Shown here: in pieces, positions 12,567 through 24,394 of the stretch
How the letters are laid out: each line of letters starts with the position of its first letter
Numbering within the stretch: position 1 is the stretch's first letter
Source: Ehretia macrophylla
Taxonomy: Eukaryota; Streptophyta; Magnoliopsida; Boraginales; Ehretiaceae
Direction: 5' to 3'
Length of the DNA: 64,000 nucleotides
NCBI GenBank assembly: GCA_037974665.1
Contig: CM075764.1
Span: 81,491,825-81,555,824 of the forward strand
Made by a program: the position numbers and the translations under genes
The notes under the pieces: model-generated
What the model was told of the DNA's origin: nothing
The model's input: only the letters and a program-made list of their open reading frames with translations
Database searches by the model: none

Positions 12567-14991
12567 TGTCACGTCCCGACCCAACCTCACGCTTAAAGGT
12601 TAAGTCCAGACCCGACAAACAGACAAAATCTCCTCTATACCGTGGACAATCTGGTTACCTGCAAACAAAAAATAAAACCACAACCTTCCCTAACTCCAGT
12701 TCCACAACTTTTCCCATCTTCAAGGTCATCCGAGTCTTAAGCATGACAAGACAATTACGTCACACAAGCATGCAAGGTCAAAGTCAATGAAATCCATTAT
12801 TTTTAATCCGCTTATCTTACTGCTCTAACATTATTATTTAAACATTCTTATAATTTAAGACCAACTGTCCAACGAGCTTCTATTTCACACACAAGCAAGC
12901 AACATAAAAGAAAAGTAAAGTTAAGCTATTACAGGCCACTACCATTCAAGCCATACATCAACCTAACTATTATAGTCCTTCAACAACTCCAAATATATAC
13001 AAACCCAAAGGCACAAAATAGAACATAATACAATACAAGCAAGTCTACACACAGTCCAACAAGCAATATTCCAACCTCAAGCAATAAGCACACTGCGATC
13101 AAGGCAACTCCTCCAACTGCACCTCATCCTCTCCCACTACGGCTAAGAGCTGGGGGTCTATCTCAGCACCTCCTAAAACATGTTTAGCGAGGTATGAACA
13201 ACCACAATTGCTTAGTGATGGATATAGTCTAACGGGTGTGCTCGTGCAATGCAACAGTTAAACACAAGTAAAGCAGTTAAGTAACTAAAGTATGAATAAA
13301 CAATAAGATACTACACATTAAAAAGGATACAATCTTTGACCCTTATCACTCCAACCCTCGAACCACGAACCACGATCCGTAAACCTTGAACCACGAACCA
13401 TGATATGCCGGTATCCCAAACACCAATGGGTACTCCGGATGTACCCAATCCTACGACCCAATACCCCCTGGCATGCTCCATACCAAGCGAGTAAGGGACT
13501 AGGGTACGGGGCTAGGGCAACTAATACTGGCAAGCCCGATACTACCCAAAAAGGCCCATCACACCCGTCCCAAACACTAAGGTTGCGCAACCATCGAAAA
13601 CAGTATTTCAAAATACAACAATATAACAATGTAATAATAAAAGCTATTAAACACATAAAAGAGGGACAACAGGTTGCCCTCAAACATGAATTTCAATGTA
13701 AAAACAATTCAATAAACATTATAATAATAAGATCAACATGTTTACTAGCCATTTCCAACATTAAGTATAACTTAAGTACATAACCCCTTTGTCTACAAGC
13801 ACAATTTAGGTTCTAAATGAAACACGAAGAAAAATCTACTCAAACCAACTATCACGCATCTCTAGTGACACCAAAAGACACCTATCCAAGCCTTAAAAAA
13901 CTCACTTTTAGCACAAAAGCTCGGGTAGGTCCCGAGGGTACTTTGAACTATGGCTACCCAATCCGCCCTTCAATTCAACGCAATAAAAGTACCAAAAGTG
14001 CTTCCATGCCTAGTAGAACCCCAAATTAACTTCAAATCATACCCGGATTTACTTTTTGTTCAAAACCCCTTTCTAAAATTAGCTATTTTCGCGTTTTAGC
14101 TAAGTTCCGAGCAAATTAACTACACGTGACCTATAACCTAGCTTTATTAACATCTATAGCACCTAACTATAGCCTAGAATCAAGCCCTAAGTCACATGTT
14201 TACAAAACCCTAAAATATTACTATTCATTATCTTCCTCAACTATCCTATGCAAAATTACCATAACCAAAGCAATATGCACTACAAAACAAATCTCTAGAA
14301 CATGTAGACTACTCTTTATAAAGGAATTAAGCATATTATATACATATACATGCAAATCTAGAAATTTAACTTTTAAGCGAAAACATTGTATATGCAAAAA
14401 CAAGTGAAAATCCCTCACAAATCAAGGTGTGGATGCTAGGAATGGCTTGAGAACCCTAGAAACCACTTGATCCTAGCTTGGTGGAGCCAAAGATTGAAGA
14501 TTTGTTGAGCAAAATATCTCATTTTCCTTTTTATGCTTCTGGGGTTTGCTAGGGACAAGGGGAGAATTAATTGATTTGTTGTTATGCTATTTTGTATGTT
14601 TATGTATATTATTATGTGTATATATTGTATATGCTATGTGTTTGTATTGTGTTGACAACAATTTTGGGCCAAAAAAACTTGTGGAATCAATTAAACTAAA
14701 GCCCAAAGTAAATAACTTCATTTAGCCCACTAAACTAATGTTTTACTATTCACTCGAACCGCGAAACATTTTCTAAACGAGCTCTCCTAACGTGAATTGC
14801 TCAAATGCTCATTTTCTTCATTCCTCAAATAGGTAATGTAATATAAGAACAATGTTAATTCAATGAAATTAGACAGTAAAATTTTATGTTGAATAGTAGC
14901 TATTGGCAAAAATAAATAAATGCACATTAGAATGCACAAATAGTGAATGCAATAGTTAATGGGAAATGTGATAGTAGTTTCGGGCGTCACA
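12567..14991 (-). repeat. 5' LTR of element B
   Basis: TGTCACGTCCCGAC ... CGGGCGTCACA, about 2.4 kb, next to the primer site. Matches 1-1291. Contains the palindrome GGTTGCGCAACC (13581-13592), a short CCACGAACC-type repeat at about 13350-13400, the hairpin CTCGGG/CCCGAG (13920-13936) and the stem site 13987-14003. The base run CTATC (14992-14996) should be the target repeat, but its partner lies off the window. Confidence 0.92.
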
Positions 14992-15260
14992 CTATCACTC
15001 TCCTCACCACCCCCGTGGTCAGAAGAATGGACAGGCTCATTTTGAGGGTCAGCTTCTGAGTTTGACCGAGCCATGAAAAAGAAAGAGAAAGGAAAAGTGA
15101 CGTACCTAAGAATCGAAAAGGGAAATTGTTAGAGCTCGGATGAGGTAAAATGCCAAGAAGACTATAAAGCTCGGAAGGAGATTTGAGAAAAATTCAAAGA
15201 GAGTAAAGTGCAAAATGATTGGAGAGTGGCTCTATTTATAGAAGAAGGAATGGGCGGGAA
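14992..15260 (-). promoter_or_regulatory. Minus-strand TATA box, leader and start of an unidentified reading frame
   Basis: A good TATA box (TCTATAAATAG read on the minus strand, 15231-15241) is followed by a pyrimidine-rich leader and, about 160 bp on, an ATG at 15074. The frame starts MARSNSEADPQNEP and is rich in acid residues (GGGEESDS) until it is cut at 14991 by the edge of element B. A short start of this kind fits either the gag of another LTR element or the first exon of a host gene. The intact remainder would lie left of the window, beyond element B's far LTR. I do not recognise the protein. Confidence 0.4.
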
Positions 15261-17480
15261 AATAAGCGGCCCAGATTTCATGGAGTAATGAGCCAACGCC
15301 GACCAATCAGGGTAGGCCACGTGGCTACGTCCCAACCGCATGGTTAATGGGTATTTAATGCTCCGAAATTGAAGGAGATCGTGCTAAAGAAATCACTCCG
15401 CAATACAAAGAAGATTCCCAAACCTCAGGACTGAGCTCAAGGAATCGGGGGGCTAGTGATGAAAATAAAATTGACCAACCCAATCTCTAGTAAAATAATC
15501 CGAGCTACTCGATGAAATCAATGCCCAACTGTATTAGAGTCACCATCAGGTCGGTTACCCCAACCTGCAGACTTTAACCCAAGTGACCCGAGGTCCGACC
15601 TTTCCTTAACCCAATGTCCGACCATTCCCCAACCTCGTGACAAGGCGACAGGATCCCACAAAATCCGAAAAGCTGTTTAAAGGAAATGTATAAATATAGC
15701 AATTGCACTTACAAAAAGGTAATTTACTACTTGCATACTACACACTATACTTTTCAATTCAGGTTATTATTATTAAATAGAATACTAACTTAAATATCGG
15801 AGTGTTTACGTGGGCAAGACTCACACCCGCTTCTTTTGCAAATTAGCTCGGGAGGCACCCGACCAGTTTTAATCATGAACACTTTGAAAAAAAAGTGCTC
15901 CTACAAAATTTCATTTCTGCAGTTAACTTCTTCCCCTCTCCACCACATCTCATAAAAGACCATTCATTTCAAATGTCTTCTCCCAACTCCAAACGGCGTT
16001 TTATACTTGGTAGTTTTTCAGAAGAACACTCCAGATAAAATGAAATTAGAGAAAGGCCACTCGTCCACTTTCAACAAACGGAACTTTGGGTTCATCTGCA
16101 GCAATAAGAGTACTTCTATAACCTTCAGTAGGCATGTAACATGACTAGTTTTGTCCACAGAAGATGCACGGTATTATAATTTTTCATACAACTTAGATTG
16201 CATATCAGCAAATTGGACAAGCTCTGTGCGTCTGCTCTGCATCAGTTACTTTTATGGTATTGTAGAGCAGTATCCGAATCATGACCGAATTTCGAGAAAG
16301 AGAGAAAAAATAGAGTCCAGTTGTAGTGAGGGCCTCAAAACTGAAATCCTTATATTAAGCAAGCAAAGCTTTCATCATCAATCGTTAATATTCTGTCAGT
16401 TAATTGTTAATATCACTTATTCTCATTTGCTGCAAGTTGCTTGAAAACAGTATGCGGTGGGACCCTGTCTCCAAAATCTCAGACACAATTCTTATTCAAT
16501 CAGGAATACTTTGGGACAATGATTTTCAAAAGCAATAATTCGATTACTTTTAATGTTGTCCGGCAACTTTTCTTCTAAATAAGTTATTTATGAACAAAGC
16601 ACTATTGTAATAAGGAATCCTCCAAGTCAGATTTCATGTAGATCCCTTCATGAAATCTCAACAAAAATGGCCTGCAAGTCATTTTTTCAAAAATGGAAGG
16701 GAAAAGAAAGAGAGGGTGAAGAACAAAAATGGGAAGGGAAAAGAGGAAAAGTGTGGATCTCTTCATGTTTTCAAATTTCATGCATATTGGAGGTAAGGCC
16801 AGGAAAGGGCATGAAAGCAAAAAAACGCACTTGAGAATCCGGCAAGTCAGAATAGTAATGAAATTCGCCCACAGATTCTCAAAAGAAACCGGAGGCATTC
16901 CCAAATGAACTTTAGTAAATTTAAGTGGCCTACCCAATGAAGGCTTTGCTATTTTTTCCATTTTATGTCCCAAACAATAGTGTGGAAAGTTGCCTTTCAC
17001 CCACCATGACTTCACTCCACTCCTGATATTTGACAGTCTTCTACCTCGTACCATCAAACTAATGAAAAGGTTTCTCTGTAGGAGCAATTCCTGCTCTCGG
17101 CCATTAAGACTTCTTTCCTTGTGCAAGAAAAAGTTAACATACATTAATCAGTTTCTTCATCCTTGTTCTCTTTCTTTCTCTCTTCAATTTCCTTAAAATG
17201 TTTTTCAAACCAGCTTTATGGCTTCCGTTCACTAGAAAAAACCATGGCACCACAAAGCAAAACTCAAACAAACAGTAGATACAACAAAAATCTGAAGAAG
17301 AAAAAAATTCGTAGACTGAAACACTCACAACACAGAAAGCATATATCTAAAGTCACAGAGGAGACAAGCAGTCACGTCGAGATTTCCTTAACTTTGTTCT
17401 TTTTACATAAGAGGATAGAGGTAATGATATGCTTAAGTCTGCTGGCTTGCTTTCCACGTGAAACTTTACATTTGAATTCA
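15261..17480. other. Stretch with no recognised gene
   Basis: About 2.2 kb of mixed sequence. 15450-15900 is more GC-rich than its surroundings (GACCCGAGGTCCGACC and GGGAGGCACCCGACC runs) and looks like the upstream part of the promoter at 15231, or an LTR of the element that promoter belongs to. 15900-17480 has short open frames on both strands, none with a family I recognise. If host coding sequence remains in this window, this is the likeliest place, split by introns. Confidence 0.4.
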
Positions 17481-17489
17481 TTTATCGTC

Positions 17490-17650
17490 TGGGACAGAGC
17501 CAGGCACCGAGAGTCAGTGTAGGCACCCGGTGTCTGGCCAGTGATCAATTTGATCTGTCCCTCTCACTTTTATTATTTGCCAAGATTAGAACTCATGTTG
17601 TCCACATTTTCAAATGAGACCCTAACCAATTAAGCTAGATTGGTTCTTAG
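17490..17650 (-). mobile_element. Candidate tRNA-derived SINE fragment
   Basis: Read on the minus strand, 17626-17637 is TAGCTTAATTGG, a good match to the RNA polymerase III A box. After about 33 bp, 17584-17592 reads GTTCTAATC, a weakened B box (GTTCRANNC). This order and spacing is that of a tRNA-like SINE head. The body would run to about 17490 and includes an inverted repeat. The tail and target repeats are not clear, so the limits are approximate. Confidence 0.45.
17500..17537. repeat. Imperfect inverted repeat, 10-bp arms
   Basis: CCAGGCACCG at 17500-17509 pairs with CGGTGTCTGG at 17528-17537 with one mismatch and an 18-base loop. It may be part of the SINE body. Confidence 0.6.
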
Positions 17651-18300
17651 TACATAAATACGATTGTAAATTAAAATAAATGTTTCAATGTAAGCCTATA
17701 TCTATACTCACCTTAATATAGTTCCGCCCTTTTTTTATCGCTTTCCTCTGTTCAAATATTTCTTGCATACCCACAATAGCAAAAGGCAAGCAAGCTATAT
17801 ACCAATGGCATTCAATTTCTCTTGTCTGTCTCTAAAAAATAAATGTTAATAGGGTCAATAACGGCAACCATTTCCACCGGATTATCAGACAGAGAATTGC
17901 TTACCATTTTCCCTAAGTAGCTCTTTGTTGATAAATCATTTTGCTTAGAAGTAGAATTATCACCAGAACTATCAATATTAGATCAAACTCCCCTAAAATT
18001 GTTCTTGGAAGCCTGCATTGCTAGTCAAGAGTCCAAAACCATACCAAATCAAACTCCGTTATATGAATATGACGACGTTATCATTAATTCCTATCGAGAA
18101 TCATTGCTATTTAGATCAGAAAATCCAACCTACTGGTCAGCTGCATTTTAATATAACCTTCACTACCTATTGTCATTCTACTTTTCTACTTTAACTTTAA
18201 AATCAGATGTATATTCTCGATTATGCACTCAACAAGAATCTGAATGAATTTTAGGATTAAATCCTCCCTAAAAAATGCATAAACAATAAAGCAGAGTAAG
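17651..18300. other. AT-rich stretch, nothing recognised
   Basis: No reading frame, RNA gene or repeat that I can name. Confidence 0.4.
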
Positions 18301-18310
18301 TTTTCTTTTA

Positions 18311-18328
18311 ATATATATATATATATAA
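18311..18328. repeat. (AT)n microsatellite
   Basis: A run of nine AT units inside AT-rich single-copy-looking sequence. Confidence 0.9.
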
Positions 18329-18456
18329 ATACAAAAAAATCTTATAGTTCTCCTTATATGCGGATCCCACTACTAACCAACCAATCCATTAAAATGGCCT
18401 TAATTTGACTCGAAATTCTTAAGCCCATGGGTGGTGACAATTGGAGGGGTCCAAGT

Positions 18457-18558
18457 CATCATTCTACATTGAACACGTATCTAAAACGTGAAATTACAAC
18501 TTAAAAACATCATTCTACATTGAACACATATCTAAAACGTGAAATTGCAACTTAAAAA
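18457..18558. repeat. Two-copy tandem duplication, 51-bp unit
   Basis: The unit beginning CATCATTCTACATTGAACAC occurs at 18457-18507 and again at 18508-18558 with two base differences. A local duplication, probably recent. Confidence 0.93.
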
Positions 18559-19160
18559 CAGAAAATTATATCAAATCATATATACCAGCTACTTGTTCTC
18601 CTTCTTCTTCTTTTATTATATCTGTTTTGATCAATCATTTTCTCGGCACAAAAGTAATTTATCTCTTTTCTCTTCCCTCGGCCCTGTCTCTGCGAGCTAG
18701 CAAACAACGAATCCAGATGCTCCTATATATTTCCATTCACAATATGCTGCAAATTTACTAGTAACCTCTGTTATTTTCTTCAATTTTCCTTCCTGCAAGT
18801 CTTCAACTTTACAAAACTCATATCCTCAGCTTCTAATATTTGAGGAAATACTTGAGACTAGCAATATAATTAGGCTGGCTTATTAACATCATATACATGC
18901 AGTTGGGTGTAGCACTTTGTGGTTATTAAGTTGTACGTAATCTAATCTTTTTTTTTTTTTTTTGTCGTATGAAATTACTAAGATCAGATGGTACTATTAA
19001 AGTCACGATTTAGGCCTAATATTTTGTTTTGTAGTATTTTATAATTAATGTTTTTATTTTTAGTTTCAATTAATCCAAAATTTAATTCTAATTAACACCC
19101 TTGCAAGTAAACAAACATGTGCATTAAAGTGAGATAGACACTTGATTGTTCATCTCTTAA

Positions 19161-19508
19161 CCCCTGTTTGGATTGCACAAAGGAAAGTAAAGTGGAATAA
19201 GAAAAATAAAAGAAATGAAAAGAAATGAATTACCTTGTTTAAAGTGTAAAAAAATAATTATAGAAAAGAAATAAAAGGATTTTATAATTTTTTATTTAGA
19301 TTGGAGAAGGAAGGGAAATGAATGAATAATCATGAGATATGTAAGGGAAAAAAAAAGACTTTTTATACAAAATATTTTTTTTCCCTTCAAAACACTCTAA
19401 TTTGAAAGGATTGCAAAATTCTTCTCATTAGAAAATTGAGGAATTTTGGAACTCCTCCATAGCCTTTCCTTTTTCTAAATTTGCAATCCAAATAAGAGAA
19501 ATGAGTGG
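19161..19508. mobile_element. MITE-like repeat with terminal inverted repeats
   Basis: TGTTTGGATTGCA at 19165-19177 has its reverse complement TGCAATCCAAATA at 19492-19504 (12 of 13 match). The sequence between is about 315 bp, AT-rich, without coding, and partly symmetric (GGAAAG-rich on the left, CTTTCC-rich on the right). The opening CCCCTGTTTGGATTG is of the kind seen in plant MITEs, from memory. A second, weaker copy of the end (ATTGCCAATACAAATAAT) lies at about 19541-19560, so the right end may extend there. Target repeats not identified. Confidence 0.45.
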
Positions 19509-19837
19509 AAAATATCTCCCTAACTTTTCCTTTCCTTTAATATTGCCAATACAAATAATATTTGGAGAAATAGAAAACAAATTAGAAAAAGTAATAAAGT
19601 CAAATGGAGATGATGACTCATACTAAATATTAGGTACTATTTTGAAATTTTAGTCTGGGTATAAATAGAGAACAAAGAGGAGGAAATAGTTGTTTTTTGT
19701 TAGATTTCACAAAACTTTGAAAATTCATGTTACCTCCTCACCCTACTAAATTGTTTCTCTTTTTAGATAATTTTTTCTTCATGTAGATTCAATTCAAATT
19801 CGATCCCTTTAAAGAACTTGACTAATAGAGGACAAGG

Positions 19838-19958
19838 AAACCAATCACTATTATTTGTGAGCCTCGTGACTTGGAACTTAAAGTCATGTGGGCATGAAAA
19901 CCAATCATTATTGTTTGTGAGCCTCGCAACTTAGAACTTTAAGTTATGTGGGTATCAA
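19838..19958. repeat. Two-copy tandem duplication, about 60-bp unit
   Basis: AAACCAATCACTATTATTTG at 19838 and its near-copy at 19898 each run on through TGTGAGCCTCG and CATGTGGG-like text. The copies differ at roughly one base in seven, so this duplication is older than the one at 18457. Confidence 0.9.
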
Positions 19959-20100
19959 TAAGTTTAAACTTAACATATATTCTGGAGGTAGTATATTGAT
20001 AATTCATATACCCTATCCTCTTTGATTGAGTTCCTTTTTAAGTTTTCAAAGGAGTCATTATATGAAAAGAAATTAGGAACTGCATCAAGACCCTAACTAA

Positions 20101-20352
20101 TTGGGCAGGTCAAGATTTGGCAATAACAAGAAGCGAATCAAGATACTTAAAAAGAGAATAGAATGCCTACAAACCTATTAATAAACTGAAAAAATCCTGG
20201 CGTGCAATGCAATCAGTGACCAACTAGAAAGGCTCCAGAGTAATGAAGAGAAGTATTGGTCTTCCAAAACTAGATTAAAATGGATGTAATGTGGAGACAA
20301 TGACGCACAATTTTTTCTCAGTTAGCGACATTTTCAGAAGATTTAGATACAG
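20101..20352 (+). pseudogene. LINE-1-type (plant L1) ORF2 fragment
   Basis: One frame from 20101 reads LGRSRFGNNKKRIKILKKRI, then EEKYWSSKTRLKWM and CGDNDAQFF. This is the block between endonuclease and reverse transcriptase in plant L1 elements, typically FGNIxKxIKxLE ... EEExWxQKSRxxWLKEGDxNTKFFH. Two adjacent stops lie after LQTY (about 20180), one replaces the residue after LKWM (20287-20289), and more follow near 20325. No reverse transcriptase follows, so it is a truncated, long-dead piece of about 250 bp. Frame and spacing are kept without a frameshift. Confidence 0.75.
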
Positions 20353-21480
20353 AAAATTGAGAAGTAAGGATATGTTTGGCAACCGGACAGAAGATATACT
20401 ATTGGCTTTATGTCTAAATGTAGGATTTTGATGGTAACAAATTTTCATTCTTTGATTGTATCAAAGTGTGATTAAATTAATATGTTTGTATGGTTAATTC
20501 ACACACATGACACTATATATATTCTTTGAGTAAAAAAAAAAATAGTTTTTTGAATGTTTGGTGTTGGATGAGCATCTTGCATCTTCAAGAAGATTGTCTT
20601 GATCAAAAGAGAAGATGCGAAAATTGAAGAATGAAATTATCCAGACCACAAGTATATGAAGTCTTGAAGAGTGTGAAGAAGTGAAGTCTTTGTTGATCAA
20701 GACTTGAAGATGATATGGTGACATAAGGATATAGAAGAGGCGACATAAGAGATAGCGGTTTAATTTCGTCGTTTTCCTTAGATCTGCATGTGTATGACTT
20801 AAGCTCTTGATGATCTTTTAAATAGTTTTAAATCTTTCCTCACGAGTTTTTAAACGGTTTTGAGGTTAATTGTGTTAAAATATCTTTTGAAAAATTGTTC
20901 TCAAAATGTTCAAATGTTTTATCTTCAAAAGATTGAATTTTAGTTGGAATTTTATTTTCAACTCTTGAATTATAAAAATCTATTTTAATATTTCATCAAG
21001 AGTTTAGAAAATATTTCAAGATGCTAAAAGGGTTGAAAACTCTTTTGAAGAAGTATTCTTGAAGTGTATAAATGTTATCTCCTTCAAAAGACTTGATTAC
21101 AAAATAGACTGGACAAATTTTTGCACAAATTTGAACATCCAGATGGCTAACCCGGGAGAGTTACTCTACCGAACTAGTCGATCGGACCTTCTAATAAGTC
21201 CAGTCATTGATCCGGTGACCTATCCAGGAGAAGAGAAAAGTGTGAAAAAATCCTTGAAGGACTCAATGGGTAGAGGTTGTAGGTTAAAAGTCTCACCTAT
21301 ATTTGAAGAAACTTTGGTTGATTTCTTGTGGACTCGAGAGATGTTGTAGTAGGTTCTTAGCTTCACCTACTTTTGAAAAAGCTTATATATCTCTTGTGGA
21401 TTCAAAAGAAGATTGTTAAGTTGGATTGTGCTTCACCTAAAGGTACATGATTCTAGACCAAACCTATGGTCAAAATTACT
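20353..21480. other. Non-coding stretch, possible Ty1/copia LTR
   Basis: Features recall the LTRs of plant SIRE-like copia elements: TGTTTGGCAACCGG near the start (about 20376), a GATTTTGATGGTAACAAA motif, repeated GAAGTCTTGAAGA text at 20640-20720, and CAAAAGA-rich runs. I could not find both ends or a primer site, so this is a weak call. It abuts the point where the copia integrase remnant stops being readable. Confidence 0.3.
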
Positions 21481-21489
21481 TTATACACA

Positions 21490-21966
21490 CAACAGAAACT
21501 AAATCATGCATAAGGGATTCAACTCTTCCTCAAAGGCTACTTTCCTACTTGCACCTCCTTCTTGAATGAACTGTTCTTTAAGAAAGACTACATCTATACT
21601 AATCAAAACTCTTTGATTACTAGAAAAGTAAAAGTAATATCCTTTAAATTCCTTAGGATATCCCACAAATCTACCTTTGTCAGACCTTGTTTCCAACATA
21701 TCCAAAGCTTTTTAACAAAAGTTGGACATCCTCAAATCCTAAAATGCTTAAGACTTGGCTTTCTACCAACACACATCTCATACGACGTTGTAGAAACTGA
21801 TTTAGTCAGAACTCTATTCAACAAATAGATAGTTGTAAGGAGTGCATATCCCCACAAAGAAATGAGAAGATTAGTATAACTAATCATCGATCGTACCATG
21901 TCCAAAAAAGTACGGTTTCTCAGCTTAGAAACCCCATTTAGTTGTGGTGTGTCGGGCAGCGTTAAT
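21490..21966 (-). pseudogene. Copia integrase, C-terminal half remnant
   Basis: Readable blocks are PDTPQLNGVSKLRNRTFLDM, VRSMISY, LWGYALLTTIYLLNRV, CVGRKPSLKHFRI and GRFVGYPKEFKGYYFY. All match the second half of Ty1/copia integrase (NGVAERRNRTLLDMVRSM, LWGEAxxTAxYxLNR, KPSLxHLRxWGCP, FVGYPKGxKGYxFY). Adjacent on the other side of the solo LTR is the first half. Confidence 0.93.
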
Positions 21967-22954
21967 TGTGATGCCCAAGATTTCTTATCACATTCATACG
22001 TAATTGTTACATATCTTCTTGAGCATTTCAATGTGCATTTCTTTTTCTTGATCATATGTTTTATTAAAGGCTACTATTCATAAGAAAATCAACTGTCTAA
22101 ATAGCTCTAATTAGAATTTTTTTCTAGATTGTATAACTTATAAAAAGAATTGGAAACTTGTGGTTTTGAGCTTTGGAGGTTGGAAAAACGCGTTAGAAAA
22201 ATAAATTGTGTATTGTAGGAATAGTGAAACATGAGAATAGTGTTAGAATTTATTTAGCTAGCTTAATTGGGGTTTCTAACTTAGTTTGACTAAGCTTTTG
22301 CTAGCATTTGACTTATAATATAATACATACTCATACATATATATTTAACACATCACATTTATATGCAAATTAGCTAAAAAACAATTGAAGAAATTCCATT
22401 TTATGCCCCCATACCCGACGGCAACAAGAAGAAAAAAGGAGAAGAAAAATTGTTCAATCCTTGCATCTTGGCCTCCTAGCTTGACTTTGGAAGGTTTTTG
22501 GAGCACTTAGGAGCATCATCAACTTGTCTACACCTATATATTGTGAGGGAGCTTGCATATTTTCATGTTTATGTTTATGTCAATTATTTGAAATTCTTGT
22601 ATTGTTGATTATAGCTATGGAAGTAGTTATTGTTGCTTGATATACAACTTCTAGAATCTATAGAGCTCTCTTTTGATGCTAGATAACAACTAGAATGGTT
22701 GAATGTGCAAATCAAATGAAAGAGACAATGAATAGTGCCTAAATCTAGGGTTTTGCTTTAAATTATTATTTGGATTGAATTGAAGCTACCTATAGGTGCT
22801 CTAGATGATATTGAGACTAGTTAAATGTTCACGTGTAGTTAAATTGTCAGAAATTGAGTTAAAATGCGAATTAGCTAAAGTTTTAAAATGGGATTTTTCA
22901 TGAAATGTAATCCGGGCACATTTGGACCTTAGATTAGGTATCCATGGGGCATGG

Positions 22955-22971
22955 AAGCACTTTTGGTGCTT
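22955..22971 (+). other. LTR hairpin AAGCAC/GTGCTT (outer A-like LTR)
   Basis: AAGCAC (22955-22960), loop TTTTG, GTGCTT (22966-22971): a perfect 6-bp stem. The same site exists in every A-, B- and E-type LTR of the window. A CTCGGG/CCCGAA partner site lies at 23021-23037. Confidence 0.8.
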
Positions 22972-24329
22972 TCGTTGCATTAAATTGAGGGTCGGATAGG
23001 GTAGTTGTAGTTAAAATCCACTCGGGGTCTTCCCGAACTTTTGTCTCTAAAACGGATTTTCAGGGCGTAGATATGTGTCTTTTGGTATTCTTAGGAATGT
23101 AGTATGATTCGTTTATAGATTTGGGTCCTTGAATTTCGTATAGAAGGAAAATTATATAGTTATCAAAGGGAAAAATGTGAGAAATTGATACCTTTGTGCT
23201 TGTATGAGATTGTAGATGCTTGGTATAATCAAGCTAGTTGAAGAATTTGTGAAAAAGTATGTTATTTGTTTCTTTTGTATTTATACAGTTATTTCATGTT
23301 TAATGGCTCATATTGTGTTTAATTGCGATGATGGCCTTGTGACGTCTGAGATTTTAGCCGTGCATTCAATTACTGTTGCATCCCTTGTTTGCGCATTTCC
23401 TTCTATGCAGTATTAACTGTCTTCTTAAATTACTATTCACTCTGTTTTTAACTTCATGCTATTAGCGAATTTGCATTTTTATTAAATCATATTAATTGTT
23501 AGAGTAGTGGAAAAAATGTGCATTTGAGCTAGAGGCGATAGGAGAGCTCGTTTAGAAAATGATTTTTGTAGTTGTATGAATAGTATTACGTAACATAATT
23601 TAGGGAATGAATTAGCTAGCATTCATTTTATTATCTAGGCTCGTTTTAAGCTAACTAAGCGCATTTAGTGAACCATTTAAGCAAGCAACTTAGCCCCTTT
23701 TAATATATAACTCACACAACACACACATTAGCTCATAACTTAGCAAAAAAAACAAAAGAGAGCATGCTGAAAACACTGTAGCAAATCCGAGAATTGCATA
23801 GGAGAAGGAAAAGATGAGATTTTGCTTCAACAACCTTGCATCTTGAGCTTCTAGATTGATCTTGGGAGGGTTTTGAGCAACCTAGGGACTTCTACAAGCT
23901 TCATCATCTTCAAAAATTGTGAGGGAGTTTCATTTTCTTGATTTTAAAGTTTATATGCATATGTTAATTTTCTTGAATTGTCAATTATAGCTATATAACT
24001 TGTTATGAATGCTTCCTATGAGTTATTTAATGTCTCTAGAGCTAACTTTTGAGGGTTGATAACAAAGTTAATGGTTGAATGTTGAATTTGATCAAAGAGA
24101 TGATAAATAGTGCCTAGAACTAGGGTTTTGAGAAAATTTGCTAATTGGCTTGAATTAATGCCTCAATTAGGTGCTCTAGACCCTAGGGAAGTTAGTTGAA
24201 AAGCCATGTTAGGTTGAATCACTCGAATTTGAACTTAATTGCATAATTAGCTTACTTTAAAAATGGGGTTTTATACGTTAAGCAATCCGGGCAAGTTTGG
24301 GCATCGATTTGGGTATCCTTGAGCTAAGG

Positions 24330-24346
24330 AAGCACCTTTGGTGCTT
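24330..24346 (+). other. LTR hairpin AAGCACC/GGTGCTT
   Basis: Seven perfect base pairs with a TTT loop. The counterpart in the 3' LTR is 27336-27352. See finding on paired changes in this stem between LTR families. Confidence 0.85.
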
Positions 24347-24394
24347 TCGTTTCGCGAAAATGGGGTTCGGTTAGTATGGCTATAGTTCAAACCC

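Larger units (their letters stand above)
1..14991 (-). mobile_element. Element B: Ty3/gypsy LTR retrotransposon, broken, runs off left edge
   Basis: Minus-strand Ty3/gypsy element. Order from high to low coordinate: 5' LTR (12567-14991), primer site (12549-12560), gag, protease, reverse transcriptase, RNase H, integrase, then part of the 3' LTR (1 to about 1291). Gag-PR-RT-RH-INT is the Ty3/gypsy order. The integrase ends in the SMLxKY-type tail seen in Tekay/Del-like plant chromoviruses, so that lineage is the best guess. It is broken in many places (roughly ten or more) and interrupted in gag by solo LTR E. Its two LTRs differ by a few per cent by eye. It is the only element here with most of pol recognisable, hence a model for what could drive the gene-less elements. 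Lineage is inference; element type is secure. Confidence 0.93.

Noticed and set aside
14787-15074. Full 95-codon frame running from the MARSN start into element B's LTR
   Set aside because: Only the first 28 codons lie outside the LTR; the rest is LTR sequence read by chance.
16151-16444. 97-codon open frame on the plus strand
   Set aside because: No recognisable domain, and AT-rich with no neighbouring exon-like frames.
16602-17144. 180-codon open frame on the minus strand
   Set aside because: No family recognised, no supporting promoter or splice pattern, and shorter frames cross it on the other strand. It might overlap a host exon but I cannot support it.
20353-21480. Continuation of the copia polymerase below 21480
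   Set aside because: No reverse transcriptase block (such as YVDD) is readable on the minus strand here; the stretch reads as non-coding.
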